A stretch of DNA of 64,000 nucleotides from Achromobacter sp. Marseille-Q4962. Lineage in GTDB: Bacteria; Pseudomonadota; Gammaproteobacteria; Burkholderiales; Burkholderiaceae_B. This document shows positions 9,770-18,786 of this stretch, in pieces (position 1 is the first letter of the stretch; every line of letters starts with the position of its first letter). The DNA lies in contig NZ_CALSFU010000020.1 in the NCBI RefSeq assembly GCF_943737005.1, positions 1 through 64,000 of the forward strand. The letters are read 5' to 3'. The notes beneath the pieces were generated by a model. That model worked only from the letters and a program-made list of their open reading frames with translations. It did no database searches and was not told where the DNA came from. The position numbers were made by a program, and so were the translations under genes.

Positions 9770-10222
9770 GGCGCTCGAGGATCAGTCCAAGTGTTTTTCC
9801 GTGCCGGCGGCGCCGGTCCGGCGCCTGCCGTGGTCCGCAGCCGGCCCCCGCCCACCGCGCCCGCCGCGTCCCCGCGCAGGGCATGGACGAGGCATGGACG
9901 GGGCGAAAGCGGCCCCGGCTCCGGCGTGCCCGGCGAGCCGGGCATACGCCCGCGTACGGAACGAGACATATTGAAAGACGCGCATTGGAACACCCGTGCG
10001 CGCATCCGTCAAAATTTCGGGCCGACTTCCAGGCCGGCTGCCGGGACAAACCGCCAGGCCGGCTGCCGGGACAAACTTCGCCGATCCGGGCTCGCGGGCG
10101 CCGCCGGCAAAGGCGCAAGGCCAAAAGCGCATACGAGGCTAAAATGGCGGTCGTCAAGTATAGCAAGCGGCCTGCCGGCGCGTGAATGCGCCCGCGGGCC
10201 CGGACTTTTAACGGATGCCCAC
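9770..10222. other. Divergent intergenic region cysS / TPR gene with a 23-bp direct repeat
   Basis: No coding sequence can be supported here. The region must hold the promoters of cysS (leftward) and of the TPR-ppi-lpxH operon (rightward). Positions 10029-10051 and 10054-10076 are two identical 23-bp direct repeats, each beginning CCAGGCCGGC and ending GGGACAAAC, separated by 2 bp (25-bp period). An AT-richer patch follows near 10130-10170. Confidence 0.6.
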
Positions 10223-10906
10223 GTGACTCCAACGCCGCGTTTCTGCGCCACCCTGCTCGCGCTCTTGCTGGCGGCGGCGCCTGCCGCCGCCCCCCGTGCC
10301 CAATCCATGGCCGGCGGTTCCGGCGAGAATCCGAATGCCACGCGCACCAAGCTCGACCCCATTCCGCCCGAAGGCGGCTGGGAAGGGCTGGCCCGGCTGC
10401 TCGAGGCCGTCAAGCCGAGCCTGGACACGCGCCTGGACCCCACGCCCTCGCAGATCACCGACCATATCGAGCGCCTGCTCAACCGGGGCGAGAACGACGA
10501 AGCCCTCGCCCTGATCGAAAAGCGCGAGGCGCAGATCAAGAACCAGCGCGGCACCGACGTGCAGCTCATGTTCCAGCACGCCCGCGCGCTGGCCGCGCTG
10601 AACCGCACCCAGGAGGCCATCGACCTCTACACCGAAATGACCACCCGGTTTCCCGAGCTGCCGGAACCCTGGAACAACCTGGGCGCTCTATATGCAGGCC
10701 GCGGCGAGCTCGAGAAGGCGCAGGACGCCCTGAAGATGGCGTTGCGCGCCGACCCGAACTATTCCGCCGCGCGGGCCAACCTGGGCGATCTGCAGATGCT
10801 GCAGGCGCTGCGCACCTACAAGCAGGCCGCCTCCGAAGGCGTGCCCGGCGCGCAGGACAAGGCCCGGGAAGTCGAAACCATGCTGAAGGACAAAGAACGG
10901 AAATGA
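10223..10906 (+). CDS. Exported TPR-repeat protein
   Basis: 227 residues from a GTG start at 10223, the only start that puts a signal peptide ([23 protein letters not shown]) at the N-terminus. After a proline/glycine-rich linker, residues ~80-200 hold tetratricopeptide repeats ([24 protein letters not shown]-like helices; [34 protein letters not shown]), so it is probably a periplasmic protein-protein scaffold. It overlaps the next gene by 4 bp (ATGA) and so is coupled to the peptidyl-prolyl isomerase, perhaps in envelope biogenesis. Specific partner unknown. Confidence 0.8.
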   Translation: MTPTPRFCATLLALLLAAAPAAAPRAQSMAGGSGENPNATRTKLDPIPPEGGWEGLARLLEAVKPSLDTRLDPTPSQITDHIERLLNRGENDEALALIEKREAQIKNQRGTDVQLMFQHARALAALNRTQEAIDLYTEMTTRFPELPEPWNNLGALYAGRGELEKAQDALKMALRADPNYSAARANLGDLQMLQALRTYKQAASEGVPGAQDKAREVETMLKDKERK

Positions 10907-11550
10907 TGTCTCGCACCTCCCCGCTACACCTGCTGCGCCTGACGGCGTGCTCGTTCGCGCTGGCCGCCTTCGCGCCAGCCTTCGTCAGCGCCGCTCCCGC
11001 GGCCGCTTCCTCCACTTCTCCCTCTGAAGGCAACCAATCCATGAGCACCAATCCCCGCGTCAAGCTTCACACCAACATGGGCGACATGGTCATTACGCTG
11101 GACGCCGCCAAGGCGCCCAAGACCACCGAGAATTTCCTCACCTATGTGAAAGAAGGCTTCTATAACGGCACGATCTTCCATCGCGTGATCGACGGCTTCA
11201 TGATCCAGGGCGGCGGCTTCGAGCCCGGCATGAAGCAGAAGCAGACGCACGCCCCCATCGAGAACGAGGCCAACAACGGCCTGAAGAACGACAAGTACAC
11301 GGTGGCCATGGCGCGCACCAGCGACCCGCACTCGGCCACGGCCCAGTTCTTCATCAACGTCTCCAACAACGACTTCCTGAACTTCACCGCCCCGACCCCC
11401 AACGGCTGGGGCTATGCCGTGTTCGGCGCGGTGACCGAAGGCACCGAGGTGGTGGACAAGATCAAGGGCGTGAAGACCGGCAACAAGGGCTTCCACCAGA
11501 ACGTCCCCAACGAGGACGTCGTCATCGAGAAGGCCGAAGTCGTTGAATAA
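10903..11550 (+). CDS. Cyclophilin-type peptidyl-prolyl isomerase, with signal peptide
   Basis: 215 residues from the ATG at 10903. Residues 1-30 form a clear signal peptide ([21 protein letters not shown]). A cyclophilin domain follows from about residue 50 with [15 protein letters not shown] and [15 protein letters not shown], which contain the active-site arginine and phenylalanine/glutamine core. An internal ATG at 11041, with GAAGG upstream, begins [16 protein letters not shown] and would by itself give a normal 169-residue cytosolic PpiB-type protein. The gene could therefore make an exported form, a cytosolic form, or both. It may also be a fusion of tandem ppiA and ppiB genes (see findings). 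Overlaps lpxH by 8 bp. Confidence 0.88.
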   Translation: MMSRTSPLHLLRLTACSFALAAFAPAFVSAAPAAASSTSPSEGNQSMSTNPRVKLHTNMGDMVITLDAAKAPKTTENFLTYVKEGFYNGTIFHRVIDGFMIQGGGFEPGMKQKQTHAPIENEANNGLKNDKYTVAMARTSDPHSATAQFFINVSNNDFLNFTAPTPNGWGYAVFGAVTEGTEVVDKIKGVKTGNKGFHQNVPNEDVVIEKAEVVE

Positions 11551-12313
11551 GATCAGCCTTTCCGGACCGGTCTGGCTGGCTTCGGACGTGCACCTGGGGC
11601 CGGCCACGCCGGCCACGTCGGAGGCGTTCCTGGCATTCCTGGGCGCGGCGGCCGAAGAGGCGTCGGCCCTGCTGCTGCCGGGCGACATCTTCGACGCCTG
11701 GATCGGCGACGACATGATCCGCGCGGCGCCGCCCTGGATGGCCCGCGCCCTCCAGGCCCTGCGCGACACGGCCGCGAAGATTCCCGTATGGCTGGGCCGC
11801 GGCAACCGCGACTTCCTGATGGGCCAGGAGCTGGCCGATGCGCTGGGCGCGCGCCTGCTGCCCGAGCCCGCGCTGCTCGAAACCGACTACGGCCTCGTGC
11901 TGCTGACCCACGGCGACGAGTTCTGTACCGACGACGCGGCCTACCAGCAGTTCCGCAAGATGGTGCGCGACCCGCAATGGCAGGCCGAGTTCCTGGCCAA
12001 GACCATTCCGGAGCGCCTGGCCATGGCGCAGCAGGCGCGCGGCGAAAGCCAGGCGGCCAACCAGATGAAATCGATGGAGATCATGGACGTCAACGCCAGC
12101 GCCATCGAGCGGATCTTCCGCGAAAGCGGCGTGACCATGCTGGTGCATGGCCACACCCACCGGCCGGCGCGCCACGTGCTGGACGTGGACGGCAAGAAGC
12201 GCGAACGCTGGGTGCTGCCCGACTGGGATTGCGACCACGCCCGCCCCCCGCGCGGCGGCTGGCTGGTCATCGACCGCGACGGTCCGCAGTTCTACGATCT
12301 CGAGCAGGAATAG
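11543..12313 (+). CDS. lpxH: UDP-2,3-diacylglucosamine pyrophosphatase
   Basis: 256 residues. Hydrolyses UDP-2,3-diacylglucosamine to lipid X in lipid A synthesis. The calcineurin-like metallophosphoesterase motifs are complete: [41 protein letters not shown] and VHGHTHRPA. The start is a TTG at 11543 overlapping the 3' end of the isomerase gene, giving the expected N-terminus; no ATG lies close by. Last gene of the TPR-ppi-lpxH operon, followed by a strong hairpin. Confidence 0.96.
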   Translation: MNKISLSGPVWLASDVHLGPATPATSEAFLAFLGAAAEEASALLLPGDIFDAWIGDDMIRAAPPWMARALQALRDTAAKIPVWLGRGNRDFLMGQELADALGARLLPEPALLETDYGLVLLTHGDEFCTDDAAYQQFRKMVRDPQWQAEFLAKTIPERLAMAQQARGESQAANQMKSMEIMDVNASAIERIFRESGVTMLVHGHTHRPARHVLDVDGKKRERWVLPDWDCDHARPPRGGWLVIDRDGPQFYDLEQE

Positions 12314-12324
12314 GCGCCGGACAT

Positions 12325-12376
12325 GGCCCGTCTTCGGCGGGCCGGCCCCGACGGGCTGGCCCGCCGAAGACGGGCC
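12325..12376. terminator. Strong hairpin between convergent lpxH and uppP
   Basis: A perfect 19-bp inverted repeat (12325-12343 and 12358-12376, left arm beginning GGCCCGTCTTCGG) with a 14-nt loop lies between two convergent genes. There is no T-run on either strand, so it is a stable GC hairpin that could act as a bidirectional transcript 3' end rather than a classical intrinsic terminator. Confidence 0.6.
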
Positions 12377-12392
12377 CACGCGTTCACGCCGC

Positions 12393-13256
12393 TCAGCGCG
12401 TGAAGATCCACGCCGCCACCACCCCTCCGAACACGATGCGGTACCAGGCGAACACCCGGTAGGTGTGGTTGGCCACGAAGCGCAGCACCGCGCGCACCAC
12501 GACCATGGCGCTCAGGAACGCGGCCGCGAACCCCACGGCGATGCCGGCGAGGTCGTGCCGGGTGAGCAGGTCGATGTTCTTGTACATGTCGTAGGCCGCC
12601 GCCCCCAGCATCGTGGGCATGGCCAGGAAGAACGAGAACTCCGTGGCGGTCTTGCGCTGGATGCCGGCGATCATGCCGCCGATGATGGTGGCGCCGGAGC
12701 GGGACGTGCCGGGAATCATGGCCAGGCACTGCGCCACGCCCACGCCCAGGGCCTGCTTCCAGGAAATCTGCTCCAGGCTGCGCGCCGTGGCGTGCTCGTC
12801 GGAAGCGGTGTCATCGGCCGCGCCGGGCACGTCGCCCGGCGTGTGGCGCGTGCGGCGCTCCACGTAGAGCATGATGAGCCCGCCCAGCACCAGCGTCACC
12901 ACCACCACGGCGGGGTGGTAGAAGATCTGCTTGATCGATTTGATGAAGACCGCCCCCACCACCGCCGCGGGCAGGAAGGCGATGAGCAGGTTGCGGGTGA
13001 ACGCCACCTCGGTGCGGTCGCCGCGCAGCGTGCCGCCGATGAGTCTGGCCAGGCGCGCGCGGAACACCCACATCACCGCCAGGATGGAGCCGAGCTGGAT
13101 CACCACCTCGAAGACCTTGCCCTGGCTGGACTCGAAGTTCAGCCAGTCTCCGACGAGGATGAGATGGCCGGTGCTGGAGACGGGAATGAATTCCGTCAGT
13201 CCTTCCACGATGCCCAGGATGCAGGCCTTGATGAGATAGAGAGCGGCGTCAGTCAC
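12393..13256 (-). CDS. uppP: Undecaprenyl-diphosphatase
   Basis: 287 residues, an inner-membrane protein of the BacA family that recycles undecaprenyl diphosphate for peptidoglycan and other surface polymers. The two signature segments are present: EGLTEFIPVSSTGHLIL near the N-terminus and IPGTSRSGATI in the middle, joined by hydrophobic helices. It shares orientation with the TerC-family gene 17 bp upstream and converges with lpxH. Confidence 0.97.
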   Translation of the reverse strand: MTDAALYLIKACILGIVEGLTEFIPVSSTGHLILVGDWLNFESSQGKVFEVVIQLGSILAVMWVFRARLARLIGGTLRGDRTEVAFTRNLLIAFLPAAVVGAVFIKSIKQIFYHPAVVVVTLVLGGLIMLYVERRTRHTPGDVPGAADDTASDEHATARSLEQISWKQALGVGVAQCLAMIPGTSRSGATIIGGMIAGIQRKTATEFSFFLAMPTMLGAAAYDMYKNIDLLTRHDLAGIAVGFAAAFLSAMVVVRAVLRFVANHTYRVFAWYRIVFGGVVAAWIFTR

Positions 13257-13273
13257 GGTCGGGGCGTTTCCGG

Positions 13274-14857
13274 TTAGTCATTGGCCAGGGCGGCGTCTTC
13301 GTCCAGCGGCTCCACGGGCCGCTTCTCGACCCGCACCAGCGCGATGCGGCGGCCGTCCATTTCGAGCACCTCGAAGCGGAAATGCTCGTGATGGGCTTCG
13401 TATTCGCACACATCGCCCGGCTTGGGCAGGTGGCCGAAGCGCGACAGCAGGTAGCCGGCCAGGGTGGAGTAGTCTTGCGCCTCGTCGACGAGGCCCTCGG
13501 TTTCCAGCACCTGCTCCACGTGATGCAGGTCGGCCGCGCCGTCGATCTTCCAGGTGTTGTCGCCGTCGGCGACGATGTCGGGCATCTCGTCTTCGTCGGG
13601 GAACTCGCCGGCGATGGCCTCGAACACGTCGATGGGCGTCACCAGGCCCTCGATGGCGCCGAACTCGTCGGCCACCAGCACGAGCTGTCCGCGCGAGCGC
13701 TTGAGGGTGTCCATGAGGCGCAGGATGCCGATGGACTCATGCACGATGATGGGGTCGCGCAGCCGGTTGCGGCGCACGCGGCCCTCGGTGATGAGGTCGG
13801 CGATGAGATCCTTGGCGCGGCCGATGCCCAGCACCTCGTCCAGCGACCCCCGGCACACGGGGAAAAAGCTGTGCGGCGCCTCGGTGAGCTGGCGGCGGAT
13901 GGTTTCCGCGTCGTCGTCGATGTTGATCCAGGAGACGTCCATGCGCGGCGTCATGATGGAGCGGATGGAGCGCTCGGCCAGGGTGAGCACGCCGCTCACC
14001 ATGTTGCGCTCTTCCACCCCGAAGGCCGGCGCCGTGGGGCCGTCCTGGCTGGGCAGGTCGGGCTCGTCGGCCGGCGGGCGCTTGCCTAGCATGCGCAGCA
14101 CGGCCGCGGCGGTGCGTTCGCGCATGGGGCGGCGCGCGTCGAGCTTGAGCAGGTTGCGCCGCGCCACCTGGTTGAGCGCCTCGATGGCCACCGAAAACCC
14201 GATGGCCGCGTACAGGTAGCCCTTGGGCACCTTGAACCCGAACGACTCCGCCAGCAGCGAGAAGCCGATCATGAGCAGAAAGCCCAGGCACAGCACCACC
14301 ACGGTGGGGTGCGCATTCACGAAGCGGGTGAGCGGCTTGGAAGCCAGCAGCATGATGCCGATGGCGATCACCACCGCGATCATCATGATGGCCAGGTGAT
14401 CCACCATGCCCACGGCGGTGATCACCGAATCCAGCGAGAACACCGCGTCCAGCACCACGATCTGCGTCACGATGACCCAGAAGCTGGCGTACACGCGCGG
14501 GCCCGAGGCGCCGGCGTGCTGGCCGCCCTCCAGGCGCTCGTGCAGCTCCATGGTGCCCTTGAAGAGCAGGAAGAGGCCGCCGGCCATGAGGATGAGGTCG
14601 CGGCCCGAGGGCGATAACGGCCCGATGGAAAAGAGCGGCCGGGTCAGCGTGACCAGCCACGACATGAGGGACAGCAGGCCCAGCCGCATGACCAGCGCCA
14701 GCGACAGGCCCATGATGCGCGCGCGGTCGCGCTGCGCGGGAGGCAGCTTGTCCGCCAGGATGGCAATGAAAATCAGGTTGTCGATGCCCAGGACGATTTC
14801 GAGAACGACCAGGGTAAGCAGGCCGACCCACGCTGCGGGGTCCAGCAGCCACTCCAT
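13274..14857 (-). CDS. TerC/YoaE-type membrane protein with CBS pair and CorC domain
   Basis: 527 residues. Residues 1-230 are a TerC-like membrane domain with [17 protein letters not shown] and [16 protein letters not shown], the acidic helices conserved in TerC, followed by a cytoplasmic CBS pair (about 300-410; [34 protein letters not shown]) and a C-terminal CorC_HlyC domain. Members are linked to metal ion (for example manganese) efflux or loading; the ion is not known here. A 15-bp perfect palindrome (14893-14907) lies 35 bp upstream of the start and could be an operator. Confidence 0.9.
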   Translation of the reverse strand: MEWLLDPAAWVGLLTLVVLEIVLGIDNLIFIAILADKLPPAQRDRARIMGLSLALVMRLGLLSLMSWLVTLTRPLFSIGPLSPSGRDLILMAGGLFLLFKGTMELHERLEGGQHAGASGPRVYASFWVIVTQIVVLDAVFSLDSVITAVGMVDHLAIMMIAVVIAIGIMLLASKPLTRFVNAHPTVVVLCLGFLLMIGFSLLAESFGFKVPKGYLYAAIGFSVAIEALNQVARRNLLKLDARRPMRERTAAAVLRMLGKRPPADEPDLPSQDGPTAPAFGVEERNMVSGVLTLAERSIRSIMTPRMDVSWINIDDDAETIRRQLTEAPHSFFPVCRGSLDEVLGIGRAKDLIADLITEGRVRRNRLRDPIIVHESIGILRLMDTLKRSRGQLVLVADEFGAIEGLVTPIDVFEAIAGEFPDEDEMPDIVADGDNTWKIDGAADLHHVEQVLETEGLVDEAQDYSTLAGYLLSRFGHLPKPGDVCEYEAHHEHFRFEVLEMDGRRIALVRVEKRPVEPLDEDAALAND

Positions 14858-14892
14858 CAGGAGCTCCAGAAGTTATGCGACCGATAATCGTA

Positions 14893-14907
14893 CATGGAAA
14901 TTCCATG
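14893..14907. promoter_or_regulatory. 15-bp palindrome upstream of the TerC-family gene
   Basis: CATGGAA-A-TTCCATG, perfect dyad, in the leader or promoter region of the leftward gene starting at 14857. It is a candidate regulator-binding site only by shape and position; I do not recognise the regulator. The surrounding sequence does not resemble the manganese yybP-ykoY riboswitch. Confidence 0.3.
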
Positions 14908-15057
14908 ACACGCCGGTAACGCGCCTCATCCCTATGCAGGAGAAAGAGAGGCGGCGGCTCGGGCGGCGGCCGATGGCAAGAAGCGCGGCGGCCGGCGCGC
15001 GATGCCGCCGGCCGCGCGCATGGAGCCCGCCGCTTGCGGACCCCATGCGCCGATGCG

Positions 15058-15843
15058 TCAGGCCGCCGAAGGCGGGGTCAGCGCATTGAGCATCTGCGTG
15101 AAGACCTTGGGGCTCGCGGCCAGGACGTTGCCCGAGTCCATCCAGTCCTGTTCGCCCTGGAAATCCGCCAGCAGGCCGCCGGCCTCGAGCACGAGCAGGC
15201 TGCCCGCGGCCAGGTCCCAGGGCTTGAGGCCCACGCCGCAGAAGCCGTCGAGGCGGCCGCAGGCCACGTAAGCCAGGTCCAGCACGGTGGCGCCGAGGCG
15301 GCGCACGCCCGCGCTGCCTTCGGCCATCTGGCGAAAGCGCGCCGAGCCCTGCTCGGGGTCGCTGGAGTTGGGCCAGTGCGCGCCCAGCAGCGCCTCGTGG
15401 TAGCGGGTGCGGCCCGAGACGCGCACGCGGCGGTCGTTGAGGAAGGTGCCGCTGCCCCGGCTGGCGGTGAACAGCTCGTTGCGCGACGGGTCGTAGACCA
15501 CGGCCTGCGTCACCTGTCCGCGCTGGGTCAGGGCGATGGACACCGCGTAGTTGGGCAGGCCGTGGATGAAGTTGGTGGTGCCGTCCAGCGGGTCGATGAT
15601 CCACTGGAACTCGGCCTGGTCCGGCCCCTGCAGGCCGAATTCCTCGCCCAGCACCGCGTGGTCGGGATAGGCGGCGCGCAGCGTCTCCACGATGGACTCC
15701 TCCGCGGCGCGATCGACTTCCGTGACATAATCGCGCGGCCCCTTGCGAGCCACGCTGATACGTTCCAAATCCATGCTGGCACGGTTGATGATGGTGCCGG
15801 CACGCCGGGCCGCCTTGATGGCGATGTTGAGCATCGGGTGCAT
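15058..15843 (-). CDS. suhB: Inositol monophosphatase family protein SuhB
   Basis: 261 residues. Mg-dependent phosphatase fold; in proteobacteria SuhB also takes part in ribosomal RNA antitermination complexes. Metal-binding motifs are GEEFGL, WIIDPLDGTTNF and GLKPWDLAAGSLLVLEAGG. The start at 15843 (MHPMLNIAIKAARRAG) fits the family; MLN nine bases downstream is possible. The frame stays open far upstream but that part lies antisense to trmJ. It is divergent from trmJ across 117 bp. Confidence 0.96.
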   Translation of the reverse strand: MHPMLNIAIKAARRAGTIINRASMDLERISVARKGPRDYVTEVDRAAEESIVETLRAAYPDHAVLGEEFGLQGPDQAEFQWIIDPLDGTTNFIHGLPNYAVSIALTQRGQVTQAVVYDPSRNELFTASRGSGTFLNDRRVRVSGRTRYHEALLGAHWPNSSDPEQGSARFRQMAEGSAGVRRLGATVLDLAYVACGRLDGFCGVGLKPWDLAAGSLLVLEAGGLLADFQGEQDWMDSGNVLAASPKVFTQMLNALTPPSAA

Positions 15844-15960
15844 AGAATTCCGTACGAATGCGGTGAAATAGCCGCTTGCCGCCTTCCCGCGGGCCCTGCC
15901 GCCCCAACCGGGAAGGCGCCCAAAAACCAGGAAGGCACTAAGCCAAACATGGCATTTTAA

Positions 15961-16746
15961 ATGACTCAGGCATTTTCTCGCGTCCGCTTCATCATGGTGC
16001 AGCCCAGCCACCCCGGAAACGTGGGCTCCGCGGCCCGCGCCATCAAGACGATGGGCTTTTCCGAACTGGTGCTGGTGGCCCCCCGCCACGAGGACGTGAT
16101 CCGCCACCCGGACGCCCTCGCGCTGGCCAGCGGCGCCACCGACGTGCTGGAGCGGGCCCGGGTGTACGGCACGCTGGAACAAGCCCTGGCGCCGGTGACG
16201 CTCGCCTTCGCCCTGACGGCGCGCGTGCGCGACCTGGGGCCGCCGCCCTGCGACATCCGGCAGGCGGCCGGACTGAGCTGCGAACACCTCGCCTCCGGCG
16301 CCGACACGGTGGCCGCCGTCGTGCTGGGCACCGAGAAATCCGGGCTGACCAATGCCCAGATCGCCCTGTGCCACCGCATCTGCCACATTCCGGCCAACCC
16401 CGAATACAGCTCGCTCAACGTGGCGCAGGCCCTGCAGCTGGCGGCCTGGGAGCTGCGCTATGCGCTGCTGGCGCACGCAGGCGCCGCCATGCTGCCGGCG
16501 TCCGCGGCGCAGACGCCCGACCCCGGCGCGGAGCCCGCCTCCGGCGAGGCCGTGCAGGCTTTTCTCGCGCACTGGGAGCAGGCCCTGGTCGGGGTGGAGT
16601 TCCTGGATCCGGCGCACCCCAAGAAGCTGATGCCGCGCATGCGGCACCTGTTCGCGCGCGCCGGCCTGACGCGCGACGAGGTGGACATGATGCGCGGCGT
16701 GTGCACCGCCATGCTGTCGCCGCGCCGGCAATCGGTAAAAAAATAG
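15961..16746 (+). CDS. trmJ: tRNA (cytidine/uridine-2'-O-)-methyltransferase TrmJ
   Basis: 261 residues. A SPOUT (trefoil-knot) enzyme that methylates the ribose at position 32 of tRNAs. Visible motifs: MVQPSHPGNVGSAARAIKTMG near the N-terminus, VVLGTEKSGLTNAQI and SLNVAQALQL in the knot. A C-terminal helical extension ends with a basic tail. Divergent from suhB, the same neighbour pair as in many proteobacteria. Its stop codon lies inside the left arm of the terminator hairpin. Confidence 0.95.
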   Translation: MTQAFSRVRFIMVQPSHPGNVGSAARAIKTMGFSELVLVAPRHEDVIRHPDALALASGATDVLERARVYGTLEQALAPVTLAFALTARVRDLGPPPCDIRQAAGLSCEHLASGADTVAAVVLGTEKSGLTNAQIALCHRICHIPANPEYSSLNVAQALQLAAWELRYALLAHAGAAMLPASAAQTPDPGAEPASGEAVQAFLAHWEQALVGVEFLDPAHPKKLMPRMRHLFARAGLTRDEVDMMRGVCTAMLSPRRQSVKK

Positions 16747-16769
16747 GGACGGCATAGCCGTCCCTATTT
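16741..16769. terminator. Intrinsic terminator shared by trmJ and the Bug receptor gene
   Basis: Perfect 13-bp stem AAATAGGGACGGC / GCCGTCCCTATTT with a 3-nt loop. On the minus strand it is followed by a run of T, so it is a good terminator for the leftward receptor gene. On the plus strand it directly ends trmJ, whose TAG is within the stem. Confidence 0.85.
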
Positions 16770-16804
16770 GCCGCCCTGGAGGCCCGCCGAGGCGGACGCA
16801 GTCG

Positions 16805-17794
16805 TCAGTCGACGCGGGCGCCGGAAGCCTTGACCACGGGGGCCCAGCCTTCCACTTCGCTCTTGATGAACGCGCCGAACTGCGCCGGCGTGGTCTTCTC
16901 GCCCACCGCGCCCAGCTTCTCGAAGCTGGTCTGCACTTCGGGCTTGTCCAGCGCCTTCTGCATGGCGGCGTTGAGCTTGTTCACCACCTCGGGCGGCGTG
17001 CCGGCCGGGGCGATCATGCCGAACCACGACGACACGTCGAAGCCCGGGAAGCCCGATTCCTGCATGGTGGGCACGTCGGGCGCGCTCTTGGAGCGCTCCT
17101 TGGTGGTGACGGCCAGCGCGCGCAGCTTGCCGCTCTGCACGTGCGGCCACGACGAGGGCATGTTGTCGAACATGTACTGCACCTGGCCGCCGATCAGGTC
17201 GGTCACGGCCGGGGCGCTGCCCTTGTAGGGCACGTGCAGCACGTCGATGCCCGCCTTCATCTTGAAGAGCTCGCCCGCCATGTGGATGGACGTGCCGCTG
17301 CCCGATGAAGCGAACGCGAGCTTGCCGGGGTTCTTCTTGGCGTATTCGACCAGTTCCTGCACCGACTTGACCGGCACGCCGGGGTTGACCACCAGGATAT
17401 TGGGCACCTTGGCGCCCAGCGCCACCGGCGTGAAGTCCTTGGTCAGGTCGAACGTGACGTTCTTGTACAGGGTCTGGTTGATGGCGCTGGTCACCGCCAC
17501 GAACAGCAGCGTGTAGCCGTCGGGAGCCGCGCGCTGCACCATGTCGGTGGCGATGTTGCTGCCCGCCCCCGGCTTGTTCTCGACCACGAACGACTGCCCC
17601 AGCTCCTCGGTAAGTTCCTTGGCGAAGATGCGGGCAATCACGTCGGTGGTGCCGCCGGCCGAGAAACCGACCACGATGCGTACGGGTTTGTCGGGGTAGG
17701 CCGCGTGAGCCGTGCCCATTGCGAAAGCGCCGGCGGCGGTTGCCAGCAGCGCGGCGGCGATGCGCCGCAGACCAGGCTTTTGACCTTGAGTCAT
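16805..17794 (-). CDS. Bug/TctC-family periplasmic solute receptor
   Basis: 329 residues with a cleavable signal peptide (LRRIAAALLATAAGAFAMGTAHA). The mature protein shows the Bug pattern: YPDKPVRIVVGFSAGGTTDVIARI, ENKPGAGSNIATDMV, and the conserved VPYKGSAPAVTDLIGGQVQYMFDN. Such receptors bind small carboxylates for tripartite tricarboxylate transporters; no TctA/TctB genes are adjacent, as is common in Bordetella relatives, so the ligand is unknown. The start at 17794 has GGAG in good position; upstream in-frame codons run into the regulatory region. Divergent from an IclR regulator with two operator-like sites between them. Confidence 0.92.
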   Translation of the reverse strand: MTQGQKPGLRRIAAALLATAAGAFAMGTAHAAYPDKPVRIVVGFSAGGTTDVIARIFAKELTEELGQSFVVENKPGAGSNIATDMVQRAAPDGYTLLFVAVTSAINQTLYKNVTFDLTKDFTPVALGAKVPNILVVNPGVPVKSVQELVEYAKKNPGKLAFASSGSGTSIHMAGELFKMKAGIDVLHVPYKGSAPAVTDLIGGQVQYMFDNMPSSWPHVQSGKLRALAVTTKERSKSAPDVPTMQESGFPGFDVSSWFGMIAPAGTPPEVVNKLNAAMQKALDKPEVQTSFEKLGAVGEKTTPAQFGAFIKSEVEGWAPVVKASGARVD

Positions 17795-17814
17795 AGTGTC
17801 TCCGTGCAGATACT

Positions 17815-17829
17815 GTCCACTAAGCGGAC
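17815..17829. promoter_or_regulatory. Operator-like site 1 in receptor/IclR divergent region
   Basis: GTCCACTAAGCGGAC, a 15-bp element with GTCC...GGAC dyad symmetry, 20 bp upstream of the receptor start codon. A near-identical copy lies 73 bp away at 17888-17902. Size, symmetry and place fit an IclR-family operator (inference). Confidence 0.5.
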
Positions 17830-17887
17830 GATTGGAATTATTGGACGGGGTATTCTCGACTATACATAGGACGCACATCAAGGTAGA

Positions 17888-17902
17888 GTCCACTGTACGG
17901 AC
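17888..17902. promoter_or_regulatory. Operator-like site 2 in receptor/IclR divergent region
   Basis: GTCCACTGTACGGAC, sharing 12 of 15 positions with the site at 17815-17829. The two copies flank a plausible rightward promoter for the IclR gene (TTGGAC at 17841-17846, 16 bp, TACATA at 17863-17868). Binding of a dimer pair could silence both divergent promoters. Confidence 0.5.
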
Positions 17903-17953
17903 AATGGTTTTCCCCAGTCCTACAAAAAAATTTCCGAGATTTCAGAGAGTTGC

Positions 17954-18715
17954 ATGCAAGACAGTGATGCCGCCGCCGCGGGCCCACGCACCTTGCGGCG
18001 CGGATTGGCCGTACTCGCGGCCCTGCGCGACCAGGGCACCGACGGGCTCAGCGTGACCGATATCGCCCGCCTCACGGGCATACAGCGCCCCACCATCTAC
18101 CGCCTGCTGGCCGCCCTGCTCGACGCGGGCCTGGTGCTGCCGGTGGCGGGCACCAAGAAATACCGCGCCCAGCTCGCCGTGGACCCCGACACCCGCTCGC
18201 GCGACCCCCGCGTGCGGCAGCTGCTGCCGGTGCTGCGCCGGCTGGCGGACCGCACGGGCGACGCCGTGTTCCTGGTAGTGCGCGACGAAGACGATTCCAT
18301 CAGCCTGCACCGGGAAATCGGCAGCTACCCGGTGCAGATCCTGGCCACCTATGCCGGCAAGCGCCAGCCGCTGGGCGTGGGTTCAGGGGGCATGGCGCTG
18401 CTGGCCGCCCTGCCCGACGAGGTGGCGCGCGGCATCGTGGAGCGCAATTCGGGCCGGCTGGACGAATACGGCGGCATGACGCCGCAGGAAATGTACCGCC
18501 TGATCGAAAATACCCGCGCGCGCGGGTATTCGGTGGTGGGCAACCATGCGGTGCGCGGCGCGCTGGGCGTGGGCTGCGCCCTGCTCGATGCGCACGGCGC
18601 GCCGCTGCTGGCGGTGAGCGTCACCGCCATCATCGACCGCATGCCGGCCCAGCGCCAGCGCGAAATCGCCGGCTGGATCAAGGCGGAGCTGGCCCGCCTG
18701 GCGGTGCAGGCCTGA
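17954..18715 (+). CDS. IclR-family transcriptional regulator
   Basis: 253 residues. N-terminal winged helix-turn-helix (LSVTDIARLTGIQRPTIYRLLAALLDAGLV, about 30-60) and C-terminal ligand-binding domain with LGVGSGGMALLAALP and SVVGNHAVRGALGVGCALLD. It is divergent from the Bug receptor gene and most likely controls it and itself through the twin GTCCACT...GGAC sites in the intergenic region. Effector unknown, plausibly the receptor's ligand. It converges with the mscS-type gene. Confidence 0.93.
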   Translation: MQDSDAAAAGPRTLRRGLAVLAALRDQGTDGLSVTDIARLTGIQRPTIYRLLAALLDAGLVLPVAGTKKYRAQLAVDPDTRSRDPRVRQLLPVLRRLADRTGDAVFLVVRDEDDSISLHREIGSYPVQILATYAGKRQPLGVGSGGMALLAALPDEVARGIVERNSGRLDEYGGMTPQEMYRLIENTRARGYSVVGNHAVRGALGVGCALLDAHGAPLLAVSVTAIIDRMPAQRQREIAGWIKAELARLAVQA

Positions 18716-18786
18716 GTCCGCCGGGCCGCCCCGGCTCGGGAAGCACGGCGGCGCTCCGGCAAGCCCGCCCGCGGCGCACGGCCGGA

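Noticed and set aside
14858-15057. Manganese (yybP-ykoY) riboswitch before the TerC-type gene
   Set aside because: The conserved riboswitch core was looked for in the leader and not seen; only a simple palindrome is present.
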